Shown one piece after another: positions 17,118-26,446 of a stretch of 64,000 bases of DNA. A program made the position numbers and the translations under genes. Positions within the stretch are counted from its first letter, which is position 1; the number at the start of each line of letters is the position of its first letter. The notes beneath the pieces are model-generated. The model ran no database searches. It saw nothing but the letters and a program-made list of their open reading frames with translations, and was not told the DNA's origin. Source of the DNA: Sphingobium sp. (GTDB taxonomy: Bacteria > Pseudomonadota > Alphaproteobacteria > Sphingomonadales > Sphingomonadaceae); assembly GCA_009360885.1 (NCBI GenBank), contig SPEL01000001.1, positions 434,001 to 498,000 of the forward strand, read 5' to 3'.

Positions 17118-19925
17118 TTAGAAATTAACCGTGATGCGGCCATAATAAAAGCCTCCGGTGAAACCATAGGCACCGCTGGTCGCATAGAAACCAGCCCCGG
17201 TATTTACGTTTGCCATTGCATCATTACGTTCAGGATAAACGTTGAAAAGATTATTTGCACCGATGGCGATAGAGAACAGCTCAGTTGCTTTCCAAGACAG
17301 CTCTACATCCGTGATCCACTTTGCCCCGAATTCGCGGTCAGTAGATGTGCTGTTGCCATAGCTTTTGAATGCACCATAGCGAACTACGCGGGTATTGAGG
17401 GAAACATCCTGCCAGGTTGTTGAGTTGCCCAGATAGAGTTTTGTGCGTGGCAGGTTGACCGTCATATTGCTCTGTGAAAGGCGATCGAACAGCACATAAT
17501 CCGCGCCCAGAGATGCAAGTTCACTTGGATTGTCCTTGATGTTGGTGATGACGCTCTTGTTATAGTTATAACCAAGATTCCAGTTCATGCTGATGTCATC
17601 GCCAACATTGTGACGATATGTAGCCACCACATCGATACCGCGTGTACGGGTATCGATAGCATTGGTGTAATATTGCGCGCTGATGTCCCCGGACAGGCCA
17701 TTAGCGATCAGTATGTTGGATACAGCCGTGCCCGTCAGCGTACTGGTGAGGGTAATGCGATCCTTTACCTTGATCTGATAGGCGTCAACCGTGATGTTGA
17801 GGCCGTTTAGCGGCGTCAGCACAAAACCGGCCGAGAGGTTGGTTGATTTTTCCGGTGTCAGTGGTTCTGCGCCCAAAGCAATGGCCGCGGCTGACCCTAC
17901 TGGCAAAGTCTTGATCTGAAGCAGGGTTAGTACCGGCGGATTGCCGATATTGCGGAACTGCCCGGTGGTGGATGCATAGACCTGCTGCGCGAGGGCCGGG
18001 GCGCGGAAGCCCGTGCTGACGGCACCGCGAAGCGACAGCCATGATGTGGCTGCGTAACGCGCATTGAACTTACCGATCAATGTGTCGCCGCTGTCGTCAT
18101 CATAATTTTCGTAACGGACGGCAGCACCGAGGGTCACGTCTTTATTAGGATCCCACGCAACATCACCATAAACGGCAAAGTTGTTCCGGTTCATGCTGCC
18201 CGCATCCGCCGGAGTAAAGCCCGCAGCCCCGGATGCGCCGGGTGTGAGAAGGCCAAGAGGAGACGTATAGGTGCCTGCATAATAGCTGGGTTCGTCACCC
18301 TGCAACACTGCATAACGTTCATAGCGGTGCTGAAGGCCACCGGAGACCTGCAAATTACCGCCGCCCACATCATAGCCACGGGTTAAGTCAAGCGAAGTAA
18401 CGATTTCCTTGGACTTCAGCGTGCCGACATAAAATTCTGTCGGGCTGGTCGGCCCCATTGTTGCGTTCAGTGTGCCATCGGCTCTCTGGCGTGCGCGGTT
18501 GCTGCCATAAGTGGTGCTGAGGTCAGCATCCCACCCGGCGATCGTGGCGCGCAGACCAACGGCGAATTCCAGATCCTCTTCCGCAATCATGACGCGCGGG
18601 CGGAAACCATTGGGAAAGATTTGCGGCAGAGAGTTTGCGTTGTTGGGCGCGCGGAAAGTGTAGTTGAGGTCGGATTTACGCTGGCTATAGGTGCCGAAGG
18701 AGTAGAGCTCTAAATCGCCTCCAAGATCATATTCAGCATTATAGCCAAGGTTGATGCTCTTTTGCGGCATGGAACCATAATTATAGGTTACAAGGCGATC
18801 AACGGTTGCTTCGCGCGGGTCAGGCTGTCCGCCAACCAGCGGGTAAAGGCGGATGCTGGAAGAAATCGGTTCTGCGCGGTTGGATGCTTCCTGCTTCTTG
18901 GCGCTGGCGGACACATTGAAATATCCGCGATCACCGATGCTGGTGCCCAGATTCAGCTCTGCACGGTATAATTCCCCATCGCTACGGTCAAAATTCTGGC
19001 CGGCGGAGAAGGAGGCGGAACCGCCCTGCGCTTTATCCTTGAGGATGATGTTGATAACGCCCGCAATAGCATCAGACCCATATTGGGCCGCAGCACCATC
19101 GCGCAGCACTTCGATATGGCTGATGGCAGAGGACGGGATCATGTCCATATCCGCAGGAACAGAGCCGTTATAGAAGGTCGATACCGCGTTGATGAGCGAT
19201 GTTTTATGGCGGCGCTTGCCGTTCACGAGAATGAGCGCCTGATCGGGGTTTAACCCGCGCAGACCGCCTGTTGCGATAACGGTTGATGTGCCGCCGCCAG
19301 CGCGCGTGGGCAGGTTAAAGGAAGGAACCAATGTGTTGAGGGCGGAAAGCACGCCTGCTTTGCCGGTGCGGTCCATTTCTGCCGCCCCGATTACGTCGAT
19401 CGGTGTTGGGCTGTCGGTAACGGTGCGCGGCTGACCACGAGAACCGGTGACGATGATGTCTGCTGCCGGTTCGTTCGCGGCTGCGGCGCCCGCACGCGCA
19501 ACCGAAGGAGCGCTGCCCTGCAAACCTGTCGCCACCATGATCGGTGCCATATTGCTATTGCCAAGGCTCGCAATCTGGACTGGCTTTGCTGGCATATTGC
19601 GCTGTGTGCTGGCTGGCACGGAAAGGGCGATCGAGTTTGCAGAGGTGATGTTAATATTAAGGCCTGTGCCTGCTATCATCTTTTTCAGGGCGCTCTGCGG
19701 CGTCATCGACCCTGTGATGGCCTTTGTGCGCAAGCCTTCTACCTGATCGTAGGGGAAAAGTATCTGCACACCCGATTGCCGCGCAAACAGCGGCATGGCG
19801 CTTTTCACTGCCTGCGCAGGGATGTTGAAGTTCTTACGGGCCTGGCTTGTTTCAGCCGTGGCGGGCGCGGCAACGCTGATAGCCACAACGCTGGCGGTTA
19901 AACCCAGAAGATGGAATGGTGTCAT
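17118..19925 (-). CDS. TonB-dependent receptor with N-terminal STN signalling domain
   Basis: 935-aa FecA-type outer-membrane receptor. Signal peptide (to about residue 24, ending ATAE), then an STN domain (about 30-105: FNIPAQAVKSAMPLFARQSG...). A linker precedes the TonB-box-like ADIIVTGSRGQP, the plug (HIEVLRDGAAAQYGSDAIAGVINIILK) and a barrel ending YYGRITVNF. STN receptors transmit ligand occupancy through a FecR protein to an ECF sigma factor, and exactly such a pair lies divergently 253 bp away. It is upstream of and probably co-transcribed with the acylase gene, so the imported molecule may be the acylase's substrate or product. The plug type resembles receptors for large organic ligands more than simple siderophores, but the ligand is unknown. 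Confidence 0.94.
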   Translation of the reverse strand: MTPFHLLGLTASVVAISVAAPATAETSQARKNFNIPAQAVKSAMPLFARQSGVQILFPYDQVEGLRTKAITGSMTPQSALKKMIAGTGLNINITSANSIALSVPASTQRNMPAKPVQIASLGNSNMAPIMVATGLQGSAPSVARAGAAAANEPAADIIVTGSRGQPRTVTDSPTPIDVIGAAEMDRTGKAGVLSALNTLVPSFNLPTRAGGGTSTVIATGGLRGLNPDQALILVNGKRRHKTSLINAVSTFYNGSVPADMDMIPSSAISHIEVLRDGAAAQYGSDAIAGVINIILKDKAQGGSASFSAGQNFDRSDGELYRAELNLGTSIGDRGYFNVSASAKKQEASNRAEPISSSIRLYPLVGGQPDPREATVDRLVTYNYGSMPQKSINLGYNAEYDLGGDLELYSFGTYSQRKSDLNYTFRAPNNANSLPQIFPNGFRPRVMIAEEDLEFAVGLRATIAGWDADLSTTYGSNRARQRADGTLNATMGPTSPTEFYVGTLKSKEIVTSLDLTRGYDVGGGNLQVSGGLQHRYERYAVLQGDEPSYYAGTYTSPLGLLTPGASGAAGFTPADAGSMNRNNFAVYGDVAWDPNKDVTLGAAVRYENYDDDSGDTLIGKFNARYAATSWLSLRGAVSTGFRAPALAQQVYASTTGQFRNIGNPPVLTLLQIKTLPVGSAAAIALGAEPLTPEKSTNLSAGFVLTPLNGLNITVDAYQIKVKDRITLTSTLTGTAVSNILIANGLSGDISAQYYTNAIDTRTRGIDVVATYRHNVGDDISMNWNLGYNYNKSVITNIKDNPSELASLGADYVLFDRLSQSNMTVNLPRTKLYLGNSTTWQDVSLNTRVVRYGAFKSYGNSTSTDREFGAKWITDVELSWKATELFSIAIGANNLFNVYPERNDAMANVNTGAGFYATSGAYGFTGGFYYGRITVNF

Positions 19926-20178
19926 ATGTGTAAACCCCCTATATTTCGTTCAATAGGGGATACGAAGGGGATGGGCATATTCTGCCACTGGTTGGTTGTG
20001 AAATTAAATCTGTAGCTCCATTTAGATTAAATTTTACGCTCATCACATATTATTGTTGCAAATTATTGAATGATGCGGCTTGCTCTGTATCTGATAGAGG
20101 GTGCTTGCGTGACTTTGAACGGATACCGATACAGATAAAATACGAAAAATCAGCTTAGAAGGGTGAAAAGGGGGGAAC

Positions 20179-20766
20179 TTGCATCCTGTTCGACTGAGAT
20201 TGGAATGGTATAAAGAATCGATTCTTCCGCATGAGGGAGCGTTGAGGAGCCGTATGCGTCGGCTTTTACCGGCCGGTTATGATGTTGATAATCTGGTGGC
20301 GGAAGCGATGGCGCGGGCCTATTCGGCTGGCGATCCGCATCATACAGGAAGTGGTCGGGCTTTTTTATTCCAGATAGCGCGCAATTTGCTCATCGATGAA
20401 GTGCGTCGCGAGAAAATCGTTTCATTTGAATTTGTAGCAGACATGGAATTGCTGCACGCGGATGAGAAAACGGAAAATGTTCTGTACGCCCGCGATGAAT
20501 TGCGACATCTGCAGAAAATTCTTGATACATTGCCGCCTCAATGTCGGCGGGCGTTTATTTTACGACGGGTGTTCGATAAATCTGTTATTGAGATAGCAGA
20601 GGAGATGCGCTTATCCGTTTCAACAGTTGATAAGCATCTTATGCGGGCGTCAGCGAAAATTATGGACGCCCTTAGCCAGTTCGAGGACAGTGGTTTTGGA
20701 TGGTCGCTACAAAAGCGCCGAAGCAAGGCAGGCACTGGAAGCGGAAGCCGCCAGTCGCTTTCATAA
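20179..20766 (+). CDS. ECF RNA polymerase sigma factor (FecI-like)
   Basis: 195-aa extracytoplasmic-function sigma factor. Region 2 is visible around residues 25-85 (AFLFQIARNLLIDEVRREK) and region 4 around 110-165 (LDTLPPQCRRAFILRRVFDKSVIEIAEEMRLSVSTVDKHL). The start is a TTG with a strong GGGGGA site immediately upstream; the first ATG in frame (MRRLLP) would remove part of region 2. The gene is divergent from the STN receptor and overlaps the downstream fecR-like gene, the classical arrangement for cell-surface signalling, so it probably directs transcription of the receptor operon. Confidence 0.92.
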   Translation: MHPVRLRLEWYKESILPHEGALRSRMRRLLPAGYDVDNLVAEAMARAYSAGDPHHTGSGRAFLFQIARNLLIDEVRREKIVSFEFVADMELLHADEKTENVLYARDELRHLQKILDTLPPQCRRAFILRRVFDKSVIEIAEEMRLSVSTVDKHLMRASAKIMDALSQFEDSGFGWSLQKRRSKAGTGSGSRQSLS

Positions 20767-21775
20767 AGCCAGGTCTGCTGACACAGATGCAGCATGGAAC
20801 GCTGTCTATGAGTGGATAGGTCAGGACGCCGCGCATGGTGTTGCCTTTGTTAAGGCCGAGGCAAGCTGGGAAATTTCCGGGCGGCTGTGTGAAATACCGC
20901 ATATATGTGATGTTGATGCGGATGAGACCCTTTCGGCTTCTCACGAAATTGAACCGGATAATGTCGACAGGTCGATTCTCTGGGCGTCAACGCCAGATAA
21001 TGACCGCGATACGGCATTGCCTCAGCGGGGATACATGCCCCCTATTCCTACGGGCTGGGTAAGAAGAGCTTTTCTGGGTTTGATGGCGGCATCCGTCATT
21101 GGGACAGCCGGTGTTGCATTTTGGCAATTTGAAAATGCCGTTGATCGTTATGGTACTTCCGTTGGGCAGATGCGTACGATTACCCTTTCCGATGGGTCTG
21201 TCATCCGCCTCAACACCAATAGCGCCGTCGAAGTTGCGCTGCGCCCTGACCGGCGGCTTATTCGCTTGTTAAAGGGGGAGGCCCGCTTCGATGTGGCCAA
21301 AGACAAAAAGCGCCCTTTTTTAGTGCAGGCGGGTAGCACTACAGTTCGGGCGGTTGGAACGGCATTTAATGTGCGTCTGAAACCGGAATTGACGGAACTA
21401 ACCGTTATAGAAGGCGTGGTTTCGGTTGGGGACGGGGTGAGTTCATCCCGTAAACTGTCGGCAGGTCGCGCCGCAGCCATCCGGGGCGGAGCTATTGCGG
21501 TAACGCCGATTGAGCCGGGCGGTATCAACCAGCGAATGGCGTGGGAGGGCGGCAAAATCGAATTGGATGGCGCAACCCTTGCTCAGGCTGTTGAAGAGTT
21601 TAACCGCTATCGCAAAGTACCACTTGTTATCGCTGACCCGGCCATATCGGGGCTGCGTATCGGTGGAACATTCCTCAATGATGGTTCTGATGATTTTGTG
21701 GCCGCCCTTAAACAGAGTTTCGACATAGATGCGGTTGAAGGGCGGGATTCTATATTATTAGTGGCCGCAGAATAA
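20690..21775 (+). CDS. FecR-family anti-sigma factor / signal transducer
   Basis: Inner-membrane regulator that relays receptor occupancy to the ECF sigma factor. About 361 aa from GTG 20690, which follows GAGG; the frame is open back to 20627, so the start is uncertain. Cytoplasmic N-terminal DUF4880-like part (about 1-90), a membrane segment near residue 130 (RRAFLGLMAASVIGTAGVAFW), the periplasmic FecR domain (MRTITLSDGSVIRLNTNSAVEV...GEARFDVAKDKKRPFLVQAG) and a C-terminal STN-like tail. The start overlaps the end of the sigma-factor gene by 77 bases in another frame, unusually long and indicative of coupled translation. Confidence 0.88.
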   Translation: MVLDGRYKSAEARQALEAEAASRFHKARSADTDAAWNAVYEWIGQDAAHGVAFVKAEASWEISGRLCEIPHICDVDADETLSASHEIEPDNVDRSILWASTPDNDRDTALPQRGYMPPIPTGWVRRAFLGLMAASVIGTAGVAFWQFENAVDRYGTSVGQMRTITLSDGSVIRLNTNSAVEVALRPDRRLIRLLKGEARFDVAKDKKRPFLVQAGSTTVRAVGTAFNVRLKPELTELTVIEGVVSVGDGVSSSRKLSAGRAAAIRGGAIAVTPIEPGGINQRMAWEGGKIELDGATLAQAVEEFNRYRKVPLVIADPAISGLRIGGTFLNDGSDDFVAALKQSFDIDAVEGRDSILLVAAE

Positions 21776-21833
21776 TGCATATTTCTGCGATTGATACTGG
21801 CAGATTTAAGACGGCTGGTCCGTATCACCCGAT

Positions 21834-23144
21834 ATGACAACAGAAAATGATAACAGGGATGCCTCTCCCGCTCGTTCCGCAGGACCCGTTCGCTCCATAA
21901 TTGGGGGGTCGCTGGGCAATCTGGTCGAATGGTATGACTGGTATGTCTATTCGGCTTTCACCCTTTATTTTGCGCCGGTTATTTTCCCATCTGATAGCCC
22001 GACAGCGCAGCTTTTAAGTGCTGCTGCTATTTTTGCCGTTGGCTTTTTAATGCGTCCTCTGGGTGCCTGGTTGATGGGGGTTTATGCTGATAGGCATGGC
22101 CGTAAGGCCGGGCTGACCCTCTCTGTCATGATGATGGGCGGTGGCTCTATGCTGATTGCCTGCATCCCCAGCTATGACACAATCGGGGTGGCAGCCCCCG
22201 CTTTGTTGCTTTTCGCCCGTTTGTTACAGGGGCTTAGCGTTGGCGGTGAATATGGGGCCAGCGCCACTTATTTATCGGAAATGGCTTTGCCGGGGCGGCG
22301 CGGTTTCTTCTCCAGCTTTCAATATGTAACTCTGATTGCCGGGCAGCTACTGGCGCTGAGTATGTTGCTGCTTTTGCAATTGTTGCTGACCGAAGATCAG
22401 CTCGATCAATGGGGCTGGCGCATTCCGTTTGTTGTCGGCGGGTTTATGGCCTTGCTGGTTTTCTATCTCAGGCGTGGGTTGCAGGAAACGCAGGCGTTTA
22501 AGAATAATGCTGCGCGTAAGGATGCACCCAAATCTTCCGGGCTTATGCTGTTTCGCGAACACCCGCGTGAGGTATTCACGGTTATTGCCATGACGGCAGG
22601 TGGGACGCTCGCTTTCTACGCTTATTCCACCTATATGCAGAAATATCTGGTCAACAGCGTCGGCTTTGGTCGGCAGACTGCCACCGCCATCATGGCGAGC
22701 GCTCTTTTCATATACATGTTGGCCCAGCCCGTAATGGGAGGCCTTTCGGATCGTATCGGGCGCAAGCCCTTACTCGTCGGCTTTGGTGTTTTGGGCATGT
22801 TGTGCACCGTGCCAATATTCACGACCTTGCAGACTGTGACCTCATCCTTCACCGCCTTCATCCTGATATTGGGTGGGCTGATGATTGTCAGCGGTTACAC
22901 GTCCATTAACGCCGTGGTGAAGGCAGAGATGTTCCCGGCCAATATCAGGGCGCTGGGCGTTGCCCTCCCTTATGCCCTAGCCAATACAATATTTGGCGGA
23001 ACGGCAGAATATGTCGCATTGCAGCTAAAGCAATGGGATATGGAAAGCGGCTTTTACTGGTATGTTTCGGCCATGATCGGTGTATCGCTGATCGTGTACA
23101 TCATGATGCCGGAAACCAGTAAAGACGACCGTTTGGCAAAATAG
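21834..23144 (+). CDS. MFS transporter, metabolite:H+ symporter (MHS) family
   Basis: 436-aa, 12-helix transporter of the MHS branch (relatives: KgtP, ProP, ShiA), importing an organic acid or amino-acid-like solute with protons. Hallmarks are the N-terminal GGSLGNLVEWYDWYVYSAF, the loop-2/3 motif GVYADRHGRKAGL, LLQGLSVGGEYGASATYL and the second motif GGLSDRIGRKPLL. It lies 58 bp after fecR on the same strand. Its place in a cluster with an acylase, a TonB receptor and serine dehydratase suggests uptake of the acylase products, but the substrate cannot be read from sequence. Confidence 0.9.
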   Translation: MTTENDNRDASPARSAGPVRSIIGGSLGNLVEWYDWYVYSAFTLYFAPVIFPSDSPTAQLLSAAAIFAVGFLMRPLGAWLMGVYADRHGRKAGLTLSVMMMGGGSMLIACIPSYDTIGVAAPALLLFARLLQGLSVGGEYGASATYLSEMALPGRRGFFSSFQYVTLIAGQLLALSMLLLLQLLLTEDQLDQWGWRIPFVVGGFMALLVFYLRRGLQETQAFKNNAARKDAPKSSGLMLFREHPREVFTVIAMTAGGTLAFYAYSTYMQKYLVNSVGFGRQTATAIMASALFIYMLAQPVMGGLSDRIGRKPLLVGFGVLGMLCTVPIFTTLQTVTSSFTAFILILGGLMIVSGYTSINAVVKAEMFPANIRALGVALPYALANTIFGGTAEYVALQLKQWDMESGFYWYVSAMIGVSLIVYIMMPETSKDDRLAK

Positions 23145-23212
23145 ATAAACATTCCAATATCCATTCTGTCCCGGCCGGGTGCAGGGGCAGTTAAAACAGA
23201 AAGGGTCATCTT

Positions 23213-24718
23213 ATGCGCCTGTTAGCTTCCTTATCTGTCCTTGCGCTTATTCCCGCCATGGCATCGGCGCAGGATAAGGCGGAAACTCTGCCGAAGTTGC
23301 CCTTCACCTCGATACAGCCCGAAATGTTCGGCATGGTCGGGTCGCTTTCCAACGCATGGGGTGATTTTGATAATGATGGCGATCTTGACCTCGCTGTGTC
23401 GATGAAGAGCGGCGAAGTCAGGCTGTATCGCAATGATGATGGGGTCTTTGTCAGCATTGGTTCGGCTATGGGGCTGCCGACCTCTGGCAAGGAATTTCGC
23501 GGTTTAAGCTGGGGCGATTATGATGGCGATGGCTGGTTGGACCTGCATGGTGGTGCCACCAGCCCTAAGGAAATCAGCGTCGTATTCCATAATGAAGGCG
23601 GTAAAGGGTTTCGCGAGGTCGCGGAAGAAGTGGGGCTGACTTTGCCCGGTCGATCGGCCCGGCAATCGAGCTGGATTGACTATGACAATGATGGCGATCT
23701 TGATTTTTACGGCACAGATCGCATCGGCGTGAATCGCCTCTATCGCAATGATGATGGAAAATTTGTGCAGGCCTTTGCCGATAACGGCATAACGGACCCG
23801 CGGCCAACCGTTGGTGCCTGCTGGTTTGATTATAATGGTGATGGCAAATTGGATTTGTTCCTTGCCAACCAATCCGGCGCAACCGATGCATTATGGCGCA
23901 ACGATGGTAATGGCTTTACCGATGTGGCGGCAGAAGCAGGCGTTGCCAGCCCCGGCCGCAGCAAACAGGAAGGCGGGGTTGGTTGCGCCATTGGCGATTA
24001 TGACAATGACGGCCTGCTTGATATTTTTGTGCCGAATTATGGGGTAAATGCTCTGTTCCGTAACAATGGGAACGGCACTTTTACCAATGTTGCAGAAGAA
24101 GTCGGCCTTGCATTTGACAATCACGCCGTGGGCGCTGCATGGGGCGATTATGACAATGATGGCTTCATTGATCTTTCCATCATGTCTTATGAAGGTCCGT
24201 CAGGCCAGCAGGTCCCCAAAAACCGTTTGCTACGCAATGTTGGCGGCAAGAAATTCGTCAATGTCCTTGCCGATGACAGCCCAATGAACGCCGGGGATCA
24301 TAGCACCCAATGGGTTGATTATAATAAGGACGGCGCACTCGATCTGTCGATTACGGATGGATACGGGCCAGAAGGCGGGCATTTCCTGTTCCGGAATATG
24401 ATGGCAGCCGCTACTGCCAAACGTAGTCTGGCTGTACAGGTAACCGATGCCAAGGGGCATTTTACGCGCTATGGCGCAGAGGTTCGTATCAAGGATAGCA
24501 AGGGTAAAATCCTCGGCACAAGGCTTATCAGCGCTGGTGATGGTTATAACACCCAGAGCGCATTACCGGCCTATTTTGGGTTGACGAAGATGCAGCGTGT
24601 TACGGTTGAGGTCACCTTCATGAGCAATGACGGGCGCAAGGTGCAGACCATCCGCAACGTTAACCCCGCAGATTATGCTGGCAAAGCCCTGATCGTGAAG
24701 GAAGATGCAACGCATTAA
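23213..24718 (+). CDS. Exported FG-GAP/VCBS repeat protein with ASPIC/UnbV domain (CRTAC1-like)
   Basis: 501-aa exported protein: signal peptide MRLLASLSVLALIPAMASA, then seven regularly spaced Asp-rich repeats of the D-x-D-x-D-G type (DFDNDGDLDL, DYDGDGWLDL, DYDNDGDLDF, DYNGDGKLDL, DYDNDGLLDI, DYDNDGFIDL, DYNKDGALDL), predicted to fold as a calcium-binding beta propeller. The C-terminal about 100 residues match an ASPIC/UnbV domain (RYGAEVRI...RLISAGDGYNTQS). Biochemical function is unknown for the family. It lies 68 bp after the MHS transporter, so may be part of the same operon and could bind a ligand in the periplasm or at the surface. Confidence 0.85.
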   Translation: MRLLASLSVLALIPAMASAQDKAETLPKLPFTSIQPEMFGMVGSLSNAWGDFDNDGDLDLAVSMKSGEVRLYRNDDGVFVSIGSAMGLPTSGKEFRGLSWGDYDGDGWLDLHGGATSPKEISVVFHNEGGKGFREVAEEVGLTLPGRSARQSSWIDYDNDGDLDFYGTDRIGVNRLYRNDDGKFVQAFADNGITDPRPTVGACWFDYNGDGKLDLFLANQSGATDALWRNDGNGFTDVAAEAGVASPGRSKQEGGVGCAIGDYDNDGLLDIFVPNYGVNALFRNNGNGTFTNVAEEVGLAFDNHAVGAAWGDYDNDGFIDLSIMSYEGPSGQQVPKNRLLRNVGGKKFVNVLADDSPMNAGDHSTQWVDYNKDGALDLSITDGYGPEGGHFLFRNMMAAATAKRSLAVQVTDAKGHFTRYGAEVRIKDSKGKILGTRLISAGDGYNTQSALPAYFGLTKMQRVTVEVTFMSNDGRKVQTIRNVNPADYAGKALIVKEDATH

Positions 24719-24729
24719 AAGGGGCTATG

Positions 24730-24766
24730 GAAATCGCGGTATTGCCCGGCGCTTTACCGCGATACC
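24730..24766. terminator. Hairpin after the FG-GAP gene
   Basis: ATCGCGGTA and TACCGCGAT pair perfectly (9 bp) across a 13-nt loop, and GGGG/CCCC flank the stem. There is no T-run, so it may be a processing or partial terminator element between the FG-GAP gene and sdaA. Confidence 0.35.
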
Positions 24767-24866
24767 CCGATTATAAGTCGTTCCATTCATAATATGCGCT
24801 TGTCAGGAAAAGAATATCGGGCATCAGTAGCGCCCAACATAATGCAGATAATGAGAATATGGGCGC

Positions 24867-26258
24867 ATGTTTCTATCGGTATTTGACGTTTTTAAAATTG
24901 GCGTTGGTCCATCCAGTTCCCATACAATGGGACCGATGGTTGCGGCAGGGCGCTTTTTAAAGGCCATTCTTACGGTTGATAGGGGTGATCGCATCGCCGC
25001 GGTAAAGGTGAGCCTTCATGGTTCTCTTGCCTTTACGGGGGTCGGCCATGGCAGTGGCAGGGCCGTTATATTGGGCCTGATGGGGGAAGATGCTGCCCAT
25101 GTTGACCCGGACAGGATGGACGACATCATCGCAGGGGTTGAACTGGCGGGAAAGGTAACGCCTCCCGGCCATACACCCTATAGTTTCCATCCGGAAACCG
25201 ACCTTATCTATGACTATGAACGCCCTTTACCGGGCCATGCCAATGGCATGATCTTCTATGCTTATGATGTGTCAGGAAATATCCTGATGGAGCAAATTTA
25301 TTACTCCATCGGTGGAGGTTTTGTTGTCACCGATCAGGAGCTGGAAGACATGCGTGCGGCAAGTGATAATCCACCGGAACGCCGCGTTCCTTATCCTTTT
25401 TCCTCTGCCCGGCAGATGCTGGAAATGGCGGCACAGTCCGGGCTGAGCATCGCCCAGATGAAGCGTGCGAATGAAGAAGTCAGGGTTGGCGGGGCGGCTA
25501 AGCTTGATGCTGGGCTGGACCATATCTGGATGGTGATGAACGACTGCATCAACCGGGGGTTGCGCGGGGATGGTATCATGCCCGGCGGGTTGAAGGTACG
25601 TCGGCGCGCGCGCGCTATTCATGATCGCCTGCATGAGGAAAGCCGGGCGAACCGCTTCAACCCACTGCTCGCCAATGACTGGCTGAGCGTTTATGCGATG
25701 GCGGTAAACGAAGAAAATGCAGCCGGGGGTAGGGTGGTGACCGCCCCCACCAATGGGGCCGCCGGGGTCATTCCCGCCACATTACGCTACTATCTCCATT
25801 TCAATGAAGATGCGACGCGGAAGGAAATCCATGATTTCCTACTAACGGCGGCGGCGATTGGCGGCATTGTGAAACATAATGCCTCTATTTCCGGCGCCGA
25901 GGTTGGCTGTCAGGGGGAGGTTGGCTCAGCGTCTGCCATGGCTGCGGCGGGTTTGGCCGCGATCATGGGTGGTACAGCCGAACAGATTGAAAATGCTGCT
26001 GAAATTGCTCTGGAACATCATCTGGGCATGACTTGTGATCCGGTTGGCGGATTGGTGCAGGTGCCGTGCATTGAGCGCAATGCATTGGGTGCGGTGAAGG
26101 CTGTAACGGCGGCCTCGCTGGCGATGAAGGGCGATGGCACCCATTTTGTCCCGCTTGATGCCTGTATCGAAACGATGCGCCAAACGGGCAAAGATATGAA
26201 TGACCGGTATAAGGAAACCTCAACAGGCGGTCTTGCGGTCAATGTGGTGGAATGTTGA
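24867..26258 (+). CDS. sdaA: L-serine ammonia-lyase (iron-sulfur dependent, single chain)
   Basis: Deaminates L-serine to pyruvate and ammonia with a [4Fe-4S] cluster. 463 aa, the single-chain form with beta-domain at the N-terminus ([16 protein letters not shown]) and catalytic alpha-domain from about residue 190. Cluster cysteines are visible in [20 protein letters not shown] and VPCIERN, along with [13 protein letters not shown]. It follows the transporter/FG-GAP genes on the same strand and sits near the glycine cleavage operon, forming a glycine-to-serine-to-pyruvate catabolic route. A biosynthetic serCA pair lies 8 kb away. Confidence 0.96.
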   Translation: MFLSVFDVFKIGVGPSSSHTMGPMVAAGRFLKAILTVDRGDRIAAVKVSLHGSLAFTGVGHGSGRAVILGLMGEDAAHVDPDRMDDIIAGVELAGKVTPPGHTPYSFHPETDLIYDYERPLPGHANGMIFYAYDVSGNILMEQIYYSIGGGFVVTDQELEDMRAASDNPPERRVPYPFSSARQMLEMAAQSGLSIAQMKRANEEVRVGGAAKLDAGLDHIWMVMNDCINRGLRGDGIMPGGLKVRRRARAIHDRLHEESRANRFNPLLANDWLSVYAMAVNEENAAGGRVVTAPTNGAAGVIPATLRYYLHFNEDATRKEIHDFLLTAAAIGGIVKHNASISGAEVGCQGEVGSASAMAAAGLAAIMGGTAEQIENAAEIALEHHLGMTCDPVGGLVQVPCIERNALGAVKAVTAASLAMKGDGTHFVPLDACIETMRQTGKDMNDRYKETSTGGLAVNVVEC

Positions 26259-26363
26259 CTGCCTGATTGTTCAGAAAACGCTCTGGTCCCAACGCTCTGT
26301 TCCCGCTGCGGCACGTCAGGTTTCAGAATGATGTCATTCCCTCGGCGCTGCACCAGAGATAGC

Positions 26364-26400
26364 CCAATATTGGCCCCAATATTGGCAGTGCATTATTTTT
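26364..26400 (+). repeat. Two adjacent copies of a perfect 10-bp palindrome, possible terminator
   Basis: CCAATATTGG occurs at 26364-26373 and again at 26376-26385, separated by CC. Because each copy is self-complementary, the two can pair as one long hairpin, and TTATTTTTT follows 10 nt later. It could end sdaA transcription, or be a double operator; nothing else is coded between sdaA and the convergent LysR gene. Confidence 0.5.
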
Positions 26401-26446
26401 TCCTCTGCCCGGCCTGACGGATATTGCCATCCATCATATCGGGCTA

